A DNA stretch of 64,000 bases from Oxytricha trifallax (taxonomy: Eukaryota > Ciliophora > Spirotrichea > Sporadotrichida > Oxytrichidae): positions 1 to 64,000 of the forward strand of contig ARYC01018397.1 in the NCBI GenBank assembly GCA_000711775.1, read 5' to 3'. The notes beneath the pieces were generated by a model that was not told the origin of the DNA, did no database searches, and saw only the letters and a list, made by a program, of their open reading frames with translations. The number at the start of each line of letters is the position of its first letter. The first letter of the stretch is position 1. A program made the translations under genes and the position numbers. This document shows, one piece after another, positions 36,310-47,370 of the stretch.

Positions 36310-39300
36310 ATGAACTCTAAATTAACCATTTTACCACATATTACTGTCCTCAGCAACTTGAATCTTAAAGAAAACCTTCATTTAAGACTGCTTAGTCATT
36401 CTGAAAACACATTCTTCTTGAATAAATACAAGTATTTTATGAACAAAAAACAAAAATTATAGGTAAAATTTGATAGTAGCTCTGAAAATAGGGAAAGAAA
36501 ATGGTAATAGCTTTAGTTTCTTCAAAATTTGGAACAAGTTAATGTGATTGTAAACAAATTAAATTATTGGAAATTGTATTTTAAGTTAAAAAATAAAATA
36601 TATATCGAATTTCTTTATATTATTAATTATATTTATGAAATGTTAATCCAAAGGTTTCGTATGTATATTATAATAAAAAAGTTAATTATTTACTAAAACT
36701 CTTTGAGAATTCAAAATTTAAGAAGAGTATTCTGCATGTATTAATTTTGGTGCAAAAAAAGGAAAGAAATTATTAAGTAATTTTTTTAAAAAAATGTTAG
36801 GGATACTGCAATAACATTTATTGTATTGCTAGGAATTATAATTATAAGTATTTATTTTTCATAATTAACCATTTATTTCCAAAATCAATTTTAATTATTT
36901 TATAAAAATAAGATAAAGTATATTTAAATTAAATATCTATAATTTATAGATTGGTATAAACTCTAATGAAAGCCTAGTTTATTTAATTAAAGTTTTAGAG
37001 ATCCTTATTGATATTCATAATCAAAATAATTAATAAGGATTCTTAAATTATAGTTAGTATGATAAAATTTAAGACTAGTTGAAATTAGATGCAAATTTAT
37101 ATATAATTATAAAAGAATTATTAAATAATCGGATATTTATATTTATTTTGCACAATCTATTCTTAATCAAGAATATACTGATTAATATTATAAGATCATA
37201 AAGATTAGACTTATTTTTGCTGATAAATAATTACTTCTTGAGAATAAATAAGACATCCAAAGTTAGGAATTACAACAATTAAGACTTTAAGAGAAGAGCA
37301 TCGATGAGCATTTATAAGAAAAAATTTCCAACTTTTCAAAAATTTATAGGAAGTATTGTCAAAGAGCAAAGTTTAAAATTATATTTGACTTTACATAGAG
37401 TATGACAATTAAATACTAAAATTAAAACAATATAACACTATATTTATGCGTTTTATTTCTATTGTTAAATGCTGAACTAATAAATGTATATAATTGCTTA
37501 ACTAGCTTAAGACATCAATTTCAAATCAACAACCCTAATTATAAGTTAATTAAAAAAATATAATTATTGATAATAGAAATTTATAAAAATTTTCTGTTTT
37601 ATAATATGAATAGCAATACGAGCGTAGATGGATTAAAACACTTAATCAAAAATGTGAACAAGTTAACTATTTCTAATTAATTTCAAACAATTTAGTAGGC
37701 AAACAATAATGATTGTAATTTATAACATATTAAGAAATTGAAACTCATAGATTGTACTGCATATCCATTTAAATAATAATTATGTGAAATTAAATATGAA
37801 ATTATATATTCATTTCCTCCCATGTTTGAGGGGTTAGAATCACTAACTATTATATAAGAGGTTAAATAGTTTTATATTTAAAAATAATATAAAACAATGA
37901 TTAATTATTAAGATAGACATTAAACTTAGAATGATTAAGATAAACAAAGGCTATACCCAGCTTTTGCATCACTTAAGAAATTTAAAGGAACTTAATTTAA
38001 TACAAAATTTTTAATCTTAAATGAATTTTAAAACAATTTATGCATTGACTTAAAAGTTTTTTTAAAATAATTTTAATTTGGATAAAACTTTCAGCATAAT
38101 AAATGGCATAAATTGCCTTGACTTTATTAAAAACATTCTGCAAAGTATTTAAAACACAACTACAGTGAATCTTAAGATATTTCTGCAATAGGTAGCTTAC
38201 AATAATGATTAAATTAATACAAATGTCAAACAATTTTGTAAGAAAATTGATTTTATAGAGTAATATTTAGAAGTAAATTTTGACGATTTAATTAATAATA
38301 GCTCCATCTTTGGAGTCATTTAACCTCAAATGAGCACAAATGATTTTTACAATTCAATGTGTGATGAAAAATTTGGGAGAAATCTGGATTTCGTATTATT
38401 TGAGACTAATTACACATATTTTATAGAACTTTCCAAAAGTAAATTACAATATTAAACTCTGCTATGACTGAAATTTATGTCAATTTCAATAACATTATGA
38501 TTATTGCTAAAATAAATAATATTATGAAATTCAAGAAATACATAATACAAATGATCATTTATATTAATCTTAACTGCCAATTAATAGAGATAACTTAATA
38601 ACAAATTCATTTGGTACACTTTTAGTTACAAATTTTTAATATTAAATTAATTTATGACCAAATTAAACACATTATACACAGTACTATATTATGTTTTTTA
38701 AGTTTTTAAAATATTAAGGCGTACTTTGAAAATAGTACACATTGTACATTGTACTGTTTGTACAAATTAGTTTTTTTCATTTTTACTGATTGTACAGAAT
38801 GCAAAGTCTTTATCATTATAAATAATTATTTCAAAAACAAAATGAATGTTAAAAATGAGAGGCAAGGCATGTAGATGATATATGCGCTCTAGGGTGAAGG
38901 GTACCCAGTGAACCTATTATACAAAGATCCGGCGTTTAAATTCAAGAACTGCAAGGTGATAGCAATATCACATCAGCTGCCATTCGACTTTATGGGTGAG
39001 CTGGATAGAAAGTTATTTGAGACGAGGATGCTAATGGAAGAATTAAATTGCAAGTTTCAGAGGGAAGATGAGACGTCTCTATTCAATGAGATTGAGCTAG
39101 CAGTGACTGATCGAAGACGGAGATTTAGAGTTACTATAATTACATAAAATATTAATAATAAAGAATCTAGATTGCATCTTGTACAATCAGTAAAAATAAA
39201 AAAACTAATTTGTACAATCAGTACAATGTACAATCTGTACTATATTAAAGTACGCCTTAATATTTTAAAAACTTAAAAAACATAAAACATTACAATGTAT

Positions 39301-39851
39301 ATTTTGTATAATTTGGTCATAAATTATTTTAATATTAAAAATTTGTAATTAAAATTGTATTAATAAATTTGTTATTAAGTTATCTCTATTAAATGGCAGT
39401 TAAGATTAATATAAATGATCATTTGTATTATGTATTTCTTTTATTTCCTAATATTATGTATTTTAGCAATAATCATAATGTTAAAGAAATTGACATAAAT
39501 TTCGGTTATAGCATTGTTTAAAATTGTAAATTTTCAAAAAAATATTAAAAATATCCGTAACTTTATTATAAAATTCATATTTGATCATTTAAAATCTTTG
39601 AGCTAACTCTATGTAAGTTGCTAATTGCGATTTAGCAAAAATTTTATTTACTTTAGAAAGGTAAACAAGCAAGAATCCCAGTAGATTCACAATGTTTCGT
39701 TTAGGTTCAGAAATTGCCTCCTCAAAAATTCAATGTAAATTATGATGTTGAATTGTCAAAAGAAAACTTTATATAGAGCATTTAGTTCATTAAGAACTCA
39801 AAATAGTAAGAAGGGTACATCAAAGTTATTACAGTTATCAGAGATTTTTGA
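36310..39851 (+). CDS. Gene E: family I gene with an inserted long-TIR element
   Basis: ATG 36310: LTILPHITVLSNLNLKENL, LRLLSHSENTFFLNKYKYF, then LEQVNVI. A 403-bp segment with GATTG pointers separates it from GINSNESLVYLIKVLEILID. Then AQSILNQEYTDQYYKIIKI (37150 on), FKIIFDFT (37370 on), LLNAELINVYNCLTSL (37460 on), HIKKLKLID (37725 on) and FPPMFEGLESLTI (37815 on). The inserted element spans 38460-39513. The last block, SIQFIKNSKQQEGYIKVITV, ends at TGA 39849-39851. Frame is kept across blocks once IESs are ignored. Function unknown. Confidence 0.6.
36546..36948 (+). other. 403-bp IES with GATTG pointer in gene E
   Basis: GATTG at 36546-36550 and 36949-36953. The same junction is 49-55 bp in B, C and D, so this IES has grown about eight-fold, probably by internal insertion. 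No recognised element inside. Confidence 0.6.
38460..39513. mobile_element. 1.05-kb element with ~350-bp inverted repeats and one ORF
   Basis: Left arm 38460-38810 and right arm 39178-39513 are inverted copies (outer TGCTATGACTGAAATTTATG against the reverse complement of CATAAATTTCGGTTATAGCA; inner GTACAATCAGTAAAAATAAA). The central 300 bp is clearly less AT-rich and encodes one ORF. No obvious target duplication was found. No similarity to the TBEs or MITEs here. Class unknown: a compact transposon or a captured gene between long TIRs. Confidence 0.65.
38842..39147 (+). CDS. Unknown protein in the long-TIR element, about 101 aa
   Basis: From ATG 38842 the frame passes two TAG codons (read as Gln) in MNVKNERQGM-Q-MIYAL-Q and continues GEGYPVNLLYKDPAFKFKN, CKVIAISHQLPFDFMGELDR, LFETRMLMEELNCKFQ and DRRRRFRVTIIT. 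Composition and codon use (GAG, CTG, GAC) differ from all neighbours. The coding-looking part ends at TAA 39145-39147; under the ciliate code the frame stays open much further, so the true end is uncertain. No family recognised, no catalytic motif seen. Confidence 0.5.
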
Positions 39852-40570
39852 ACTAATTAATCATGAGTATCTAACTAAGTTTAAATAAGTTTGATTATTA
39901 TCACAGAAATAAGATTTAAATTTCAATTAATTTCTCAATAAATTTATAGAAGTTTTTTTTCTATTTTACATTGATGTATTTATAATATCTTAATAATTAA
40001 ATTGGGAAGTAAATAGCCAAGTTAAATAAAAGTATCTCGTAATTTTTATCATCAAGCGTGATAAATATATTACTAAACTAAAAGGATTAAGCGGAAATAT
40101 GAATATATTATATAAATTTATTTCTCTTATTAAATTTATTTTTATCTTAAAATAGTTAGTATATAATTGTAAGATAAAATAAGGATATTAAAATAATAAA
40201 AAAATAAAGATATTAGAAATACTTACATTATATTATTGTTGAGTCATAAAATTAATATAAAAATATATATAATAGATTATTGATTTATTTTTTGTATTTA
40301 AAGAATCATACTATTTAGGGAATGGAGGAAATCAAATATCTATAGGATTACAAGAATACAAAATTAGGGAAAGATTAATAAAATAATTAATTCTTTAATA
40401 TTATTATACAGTAAAAGTTTGAATTTATATGTAAAAGCAAAAAACCATAAGAAGGATTTAAATTATATTTTTAATATGTTTTTATAGTTTCAAATTATTG
40501 AAATTATAAATTAATATTTTATTAAGAAATATACAAATTAATTATTTAAATACAATATTATCTGATAAAA
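39852..40570. other. AT-rich spacer between E and J
   Basis: No coding block or element recognised. Confidence 0.35.
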
Positions 40571-43500
40571 ATGTAGAAACATTTAAATATTTACGGAACA
40601 CTCACTGTGCTAAGTTACCAGACAAAATTTGAAACATTTAAACTAAGAATGTTATCAACTTCCTTTCAAGATTTATAATATAAAAATAAATATATAATAC
40701 ATATTTTCTAAAATCAAAGTATTGTCTTGTTCACAAAAATTTCCCAAATATGATGATTGACATAAACGATGATGGCATTCTTGGTTACGACTTACTGTTA
40801 TGTTGGGAGTATATCCCAACCAATTCCGGTACCCCGGAGTTCGAAATCGTGAAGGCACTCGGCTTTTACGAGATAAGTCCCAGATCTGAGAACCTCCTCA
40901 GAATACGTCAGGCAAGGTATAGGGGGACCACGCCAATAAAAACGTCGACCGTTGATCATATAAGTCGTGTTAAACTAAATGATACACCTATTCTTACAAC
41001 CTGGGGTTGAGTGCACCAAGGATAGGGTAGGAGTTAAGAGACAAACCGCTTGGATTCTCAGATTGGACTCTATTTGCTGATGAAAGTAAGATCAACTTGC
41101 ATAAGTGATCTTCAGCAGAGTATCTCTCGGGGTTTTCCCCCCTCAGCAAAGCCAAACAATAAGTCTTTACTGAGAAGGGGTTTTACCTGAAACATAAGCA
41201 CTCATTAAGAAAGTCAGTCATAGTAGTAAAAAGGGAAAATTCATTCAGTAGCGCACAAGACTGCTAGACCACACAGGGGGTTCCGGCGTGTTCCCCTTGC
41301 CTACCCAATTGTGGTGGCATGTTAGCATGAGCCAGATGCCCAAGCTGGCCTCCTTAACCTACAGGGAGGGTTGACTGACGGTGTCGAAAGTCAAAAGTAT
41401 GTAGTAAAAAACCTACTAACTATCTGGCTGGCTTAAGCCCCAGTATTAATTTCCTATAAGCATTAAATAATAATAATAATAATGATGACATTCTTGATAA
41501 AATAAAAAACTCTTAGTGCTTTTTCAAATCTGATATAATATACTTTAAGATTGCGCCAACATCTCCTTATTGAATAATTATATTTGTATTAGAAAGTTTA
41601 AAAATTAAATTAATGAACTATAAATACACTGAAATAGACTAACTTTAACTTAATTTTCTATTAAAATTACAACTAAATTTTATAGGGGATTATTTGGAAA
41701 TAATATAAGTTATGGCTCTTATTGAAATAATTCTAAGTATTGATTATTTCTTTTCTTGATAAATACAATTAAGACATAAAAGCAATTAAATCATTACTAA
41801 ACAAGCTTCAAATGTAAATAACTTTTAAATAAATTTGAAATTTATTGTTACTGTTTTAATTTCTAATAATAGTTTTATTATTACTACTTACTTTTATTAA
41901 CTATAAAACTTAATGATAATTTTTATAGTTAGTATAGTAAAAAGATTAATTCATTAAAATAAATTAAATTTTCAACAAGTCTGAGCTCTCCAAAACATTT
42001 AACATATCAAATTTTCTAACAACATTAAATAAATACTAGAGCAAAATAGTTAAATAATATGTTATATTTATTTATATTAATCCTTTTTCTGCAATAAGTC
42101 ATAATTAGTTTAATCACTGTACTGAATTTGATTTTGAAAAATATTTAAGAACAACAGAGAGATACAATAGGGGAATTGAGAAAATAATAGATTGGATTCC
42201 TTATTAAGGAAAGAATTTTTTCTGATAAACCTAATCTATTTTAAAATTTGGAGGGTATTTTTGGTTTTTAATTAGTATTCAAGTTATCTGGGGTTTACAT
42301 TTTTATTTAATATCTTCACTAATTTTTGCTTTCTATAAAAGTTTAGATTAATTTTTGATTAATATAAAAAAAATAAAATTTTTAAAAGGTTTTAATAAAA
42401 CAATTATCAAATCCCTATGAGTTAAGATATTTAATAAGTATTTAAAATATTTTTAAAGCTTTTATAGATATTCAAATATTTTTTAATAATCAATATCTAA
42501 TAAATAATTTGATATAATTTTATGCATATTTCATTAAAAAAAAATTATATTCAATGAATTATTTTATTAAAAAGATTATAGCTAAATCAATTTCTTTAAG
42601 GCTGCATCCAAAAATATAATAAATCATAATTAATTATTATTTATGCAAAATACTATTGAGTAATTTTCTACAACAAATCACAAGTACTTACAATTTGTTC
42701 ATGCAATAATTTAAATATTTCATAATTATATTGATATAACACTATAATTTGAGAATATTATATAATTTAAATTATGGTTTATTTAAAAATCATTTTGGAA
42801 TAAGTTTGAATATATATATGTTTAATTATTCTGATATAAATTTGAAAATAAAAGGTATAATATAATAAAATTCTAGTATTAATTAATATTAAATGATTTG
42901 GCCTTTTAAAATATTTAGTTACCTTTTTGTGAAGGTTAATCAATTCACTATAATGTTTGTATAAAACTTTAAAATGCAATATTCAAATAAATACCACTTA
43001 TAATATATATTTAACTAATTAGATTAGATTAATCCATTACAAATAAAAGTTTATTGTAATATGTAAATATGTTTTAAGATTTGAAATAATTGATAGCCCA
43101 TAAGCTTTTCTTATTGAAATTAGCTCTCAACTTCCACACAGAGATTGCCTTTTTAATGTGAGTATTCTTCAATTCATAAATACAAAAGTTTTATTCAAAA
43201 TAAATTAAGAAGATGAGTAACAATAGATTTAGAAGCTGGAAAAATTGAATAAGGTAATTTTACTTAACTCTGATGTGCTCTTCCAAGGTAATATGTAATT
43301 GAATGATTTATTTAATGCAAAATATTTTATTATTTATGAAATAGAATTTTAATTGAGCAGTGTATCTCATCTCGAGATGGAAAATTCTTTTTTGTCTTAA
43401 GAAATAGATTTATAGAAAAAACTTTAAATTATTTAATGTATTATTGTAGATTAAACGTTCCCAAATCTGAAATTCTTAAAAATGAAGAATTAATCAGATT

Positions 43501-43910
43501 ATATAAATATCTTTTGCTTTGAATAAGGATATTTACAAAGATTTGATTTTATTGAGTATGCTTCAATTAAATGTACAGAAGGTAAAATACATAAGATATA
43601 TTTAGAGTTGATAAAAAAAGCATTCTCAAAAGCAAATGTCTTTAAGATTTAAAGTAAATATTTTATTCATAAAATTACGACAATAAAATTTTATAAAAGT
43701 AAAGTTGAATGTAATAGCATGGCTGATTTAAAATATTATAAAAATTTTGTTGATGTTGAGAGAATATTTAAAGGAACAACTATATTCAAAGGAGAACTAT
43801 AAGCAGATAGTGAAAATTTAGATGGAGATTTGTATATAAAGTATAAAAAGATTTAGAACAAGGAAATAGTTTACATTTATACTTATAAATAGAACTTGGA
43901 AATTTAATGA
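40571..43910 (+). CDS. Gene J: family II gene with a retroposon-like insertion
   Basis: ATG 40571: the family II start GTLTVLSYQTKFETFKLR and MLSTSFQD. Its IES pointer is reduced to ATTT. The second block FLKSKYCLVHKNFPNMMIDI is cut at about 40784 by a 699-bp GC-richer insert and resumes ILDKIKNSQCFFKSDIIYF after 41483. Further blocks: RKQQIGFLIKERI (42180 on), QLSSVSHLEMENSF (43345 on), FPNLKFLKMKNQSD (43449 on), EYASIKCTEGK (43553 on) and GDLYIKYKKIQNKEIVYIY ending at TGA 43908-43910. It is very close to gene I at the 3' end, so the two are recent duplicates. Confidence 0.6.
40669..40702 (+). other. IES in gene J with weak ATTT pointer
   Basis: Same junction as in F, G, H, I and K, but the repeat is only ATTT (40671-40674 and 40703-40706). 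The right-hand AG has been lost. Joining gives SFQD then FLKSKY. Confidence 0.45.
40784..41482 (+). mobile_element. 699-bp retroposon-like insertion in gene J
   Basis: GC-rich compared with its surroundings. A 14-bp repeat, TGATGGCATTCTTG at 40770-40783 and TGATGACATTCTTG at 41483-41496 (one mismatch), brackets it, and the right side ends in (AAT)n at 41466-41483. An insertion with a 3' simple tail and long variable duplication is typical of LINE/SINE retroposition. The first 220 bp carry an open frame (LRIRQARYRGTTPI) ending at TGA about 41010, perhaps the tail of a LINE ORF; the rest looks non-coding. Family not identified. Confidence 0.65.
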
Positions 43911-44493
43911 TATAATTTTATTTAGGATTATTAGTAATTTTTATATTTTAACTTCTTAAAACGAATTTAAAAAGAATCAATATTCTTTACTAAATAAATA
44001 AAAACATTTTTCGAGGGAAAAAATAAATAGCATTATGAATTAGTAGTAATCTTTTTCTTATTTAATGTAATGCTTTATAATTTTTAATTAATAACAATTT
44101 TTGAAATTAAATTAATTATATATATTTTGTTTATTTTAAATTTAATGAGATCTTATTTTAATTTTTATATTTATTTTTATTTTATATATATTATTGAGAT
44201 GAATTTTATATTTTTTTATAAAGTATAAAAAATTTCTTAATTTAAATTAACATTGATTTTAGCTTTTTCAATAAATTATAGAATATACCTATTGATTAAT
44301 ATAAATATAATTATATAATTATAATTAAATTTTTATTTTAAATAACACAGTGCAGGAAACCTATCACAATTTTTTCTTAAATATAATTTTATTTAAGTTA
44401 CTATGCTAAAGTTTAATTTAAAAAGTTAATTATAAATTTTTATAATTCAAATTTTAGATTTTATAAATTTAATATAATTATAATTAATCAAAA
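43911..44493. other. AT-rich spacer between J and K
   Basis: No gene. A single CAGGAAACCTATC motif (44350 on) resembles the MITE end motif at 8713 and may be a relic. Confidence 0.3.
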
Positions 44494-44590
44494 ATGTAGA
44501 AACATTTAAATATATATGGTACACTCACTGTTTTAAGTTACTAAACTAAAGTAGAAACATATTGGCTTCGATAGTTATCAACCTCTTTCT

Positions 44591-44644
44591 AAGATTTAAA
44601 TTATTTATATTAATTATAAAATATTTATAAATAATTTCTTACTA
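44591..44644 (+). other. IES with AAGATTT pointer in gene K
   Basis: AAGATTT at 44591-44597 and 44645-44651, at the same codon as in F-I. Confidence 0.6.
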
Positions 44645-45048
44645 AAGATTTTTTGAAGTCAAAATATTGTCTGGTTCATAGGGAATCCCTCAATATTACA
44701 ATTGATATAAATATGCCATAATTTCATGATAAAATAAAAAGATTTAAGCACTTTGTCATATATTAAACAATATTCTTGAAAATTGCACAATTAAGTAAGG
44801 ATTCTTGTGAAAATATGTTAGCTATATTAGTAACGATTGTAAAATATGTTAAAGAAATTCATTTAGACCAATAAAATATCAATTAGAGATAAAGAATAGG
44901 AATATATATTAATACTGATATATCAGTTGTTAAACTTAAAAAAATAAATATATAAATTGCTGGATAATTTTTTTATTTAATTTATCAAAAATGCTTTTAA
45001 TAAATTTCTAGATCTTAATTAAAAATACGTAGCATTCGTTCATACAAT

Positions 45049-45761
45049 AAATCCCCAATACTTTATAATGAGATTTTTAATATCATTTACTTGTTTAAAG
45101 TTTGTTTGGGGTTGGGGATGGGGATGGGGATATTTTTTAATTTGTCACAAATTTTGGCGAGTTTTGGTTTTATTTTTTATTAAGAATATTTAGTTTAGTG
45201 ATTCAAATATATGGATGGGTGAATATTATCAACCAGTACTTTTCTTATAAATTTTGTCTATCAACTGTTCGATTTACTGATTGTTAGCTGTATAATTAAT
45301 GCAATCATATTTTATTTCTAACTCTAAGTGGAAATAGAGTTCCTATTAATCATACTTATGAACCTATGAATGAAATCTTAGAAATATTGGTCTCAATTCC
45401 ATCTTAGCCAAGTAGCTACTACGTTTCACCAGCATTACACAAGCTACAAATATTTACATAATCAATTGCAAAAATCTATTAAAATAATGGTATCATTTAC
45501 AAAAATGTGAGTCCTCTCACAAGAGTGATAAATTTCTATCTGCTTTTTTAAAACATTAACTTAAATTACATTTATAATTAAATACAGAGAGTTCAATAGA
45601 GTTATAATTAGGAGTTTAATAAATTACACTTTAGATCTCTATTTCGTTATGTAAAATTAATAATGAGTGATTTACTGATTAATAAGTATAGTCTTAATCT
45701 TTAAGAAATTTTATAAAACTCGAACTACGTCTAAGTCTCTATAAGGGGTTTAAGGGTTTTG
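45049..45761 (+). mobile_element. TBE-g: decayed, internally deleted TBE in gene K
   Basis: Left end AAATCCCCAATACTTTATAA and right end ATAAGGGGTTTAAGGGTTTTG are eroded forms of the TBE-c/TBE-d inverted repeat. AAT flanks both sides (45046-45048 and 45762-45764). Inside, about 45190-45600 is recognisably transposase-derived (similar to TBE-d from the YLNLL region to the AITNN region) with many indels. Near the left end a run of GGGG units (45108-45129) has expanded. Confidence 0.6.
45108..45129 (+). repeat. G4-prone telomere-like tract
   Basis: Four GGGG runs separated by TT or AT (GGGGTTGGGGATGGGGATGG). It lies in the subterminal inverted repeat of TBE-g, where other copies have only GTTGGGTCTTATTGGGG, so it looks like a local expansion. 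Confidence 0.7.
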
Positions 45762-46608
45762 AATAATTTAAATTATTAGATAAATTTTATTATAAATAAG
45801 CCAGAAAAAATCAATAGTATTTCGGCATAATTTAAAAATAAATTAATTTTATTTTTAAAAAAAAATATTTAATATTAAAAATTTGTATTTATTTGAAATT
45901 AAACCATTTTTAAAAAATTAATTACAATTTTGAATTGGTTTTTTTATAAGAGATACTAAGAAATAAGATTATCGTTTAAAATATTATTAATTATAATTAC
46001 ATAAAACAAGATATATATTTTGAATATTCATTTAGAAAATTTAATTTGATCATACTTAATAAGATTAATTTTATACTAATATATATTTATATCTATCTTA
46101 ATAAATATTAAATAATGGAAAATGTTAACAACACTGAATATGGTAGTAAGTTAATTCTATAAAAAACAAATAATTTATACAATGTTGAAACTCTTTAGTT
46201 AATAAACTCAAAAATTAAGCTATAAGCGATTCATGGGCTAAAAGGTATTACAAAAGAAAAGTTTTTTGTTAAAATTAATAAAATAATTTTGAATGGCTCT
46301 TCAATCACTTCAAATGATCTTGAATTGAAATTTTAAATTAATATTTAATTAAATTATTTTACATATTTAATTGAAGAGTGTGGTTCATTTAGAAATGAGA
46401 GACTCAATGGTAAAAAGTATACCGATGTTGTTTCTTAAAATAATATAACGATTTAAACATAAAATTTATTTTTTGTTTCCAAACTTGAAACATTTAGAAA
46501 CTAGGAATTAATAAGTTTCTATAATTTCTAACACTTTTGGTGAGTATTCACCATCTAAAAGTCACAAATAATAAATACTTAACAATCTGGAATACGGTTT
46601 AATAGAAT

Positions 46609-47232
46609 CAAAATCCCAAAACCCCTTATTGAATTTTATATGTGTTTTGATTGATGAGGGTAATGTTGGGGATTAGGGTTTATATGATCAAGCAAGCATC
46701 ATTTTCACTTTAGATTAGTAATTTTGAAAATTTAATATGATCATTATTTTATTACTCAACTTATATGTTTTCATATTTATATACATTTTATAGCATTTTT
46801 ATTTGAAAAGGATAAGTTTGAGTGACATTTTTATCTGTTTACATTTTTTTCATAAGCTATAGCTTTTACTGATCGTTTATATGAATTTAGAGGATTGCAT
46901 TTTTTAAAAAAATTGGCATTTATGTACAACTATTTTTGAAGTTTTCACAAAAAGATATTTTAAAATTCAATTCAACACTTTCATTTTTTTTAGTTTGCGT
47001 TCTTTATTATCATATTTTTGTCCAATAGAAAAAATTTTGGTAACATAAGTAAAATTTAAATGAAAAATATGTAAAATATGAGTGATTTTAAGGTGATTGA
47101 TATCCACAGTCACATAATGATTTAGTTCCAGAAGTTTTATAAATGGATATCAATAATAAAATTCTGTATATATAATTTCTATTAATTTTAGAACACCTAT
47201 TAAATATGGGTATCTTATAGGAGGTCAACAGT
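46609..47232 (+). mobile_element. TBE-f: truncated TBE in gene K
   Basis: Left end CAAAATCCCAAAACCCCTTA with AAT just before (46606-46608). Its inverted repeat is of the TBE-c type. The interior is degenerate; the last ~45 bp (TATTAAATATGGGTATCTTA) resemble the central part of TBE-c at about 19830. It ends where TBE-b begins, with no right end found beyond TBE-b. Confidence 0.55.
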
Positions 47233-47370
47233 CAAAACCCCAAAACCTTTTCAGTAGTTTGATTGAGTTTTTGATTGATAAAAGTAGACTATTAGTGCAT
47301 ACTTTATTAGGGTTTTAATAGGGTTTATGTAGGGGTTAAATGTTTAAATGTTAGTAATTTAAGTGAGTAT

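Larger units (their letters stand above)
44494..46608 (+). pseudogene. Gene K: family II gene, interrupted and 3'-truncated by TBEs
   Basis: ATG 44494 begins the family II N-terminus; after a 54-bp AAGATTT IES comes FLKSKYCLVHRESLNITIDI. TBE-g (45049-45761) interrupts. After it: VNNTEYGSKLI (46120 on), LYNVETLQLINSKIKLQ, FPNLKHLETRNQ (46470 on) and LEYGLIE, where TBE-f starts at 46609. The family's final KYKK block is not found after TBE-b, so the 3' end is deleted. Pseudogene even if TBEs were excised. Confidence 0.55.

Noticed and set aside
37997..38233. Minus-strand ORF of 78 codons
   Set aside because: Antisense to coding blocks of gene E that are conserved with D in the plus frame.
40673..40858. 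Minus-strand ORF of 61 codons across the gene J insertion edge
   Set aside because: It spans the junction of two unrelated sequences.
40750..41010. 86-codon plus ORF taken as one protein
   Set aside because: It is a chimera: the first ~11 codons belong to gene J and the rest to the retroposon-like insert.
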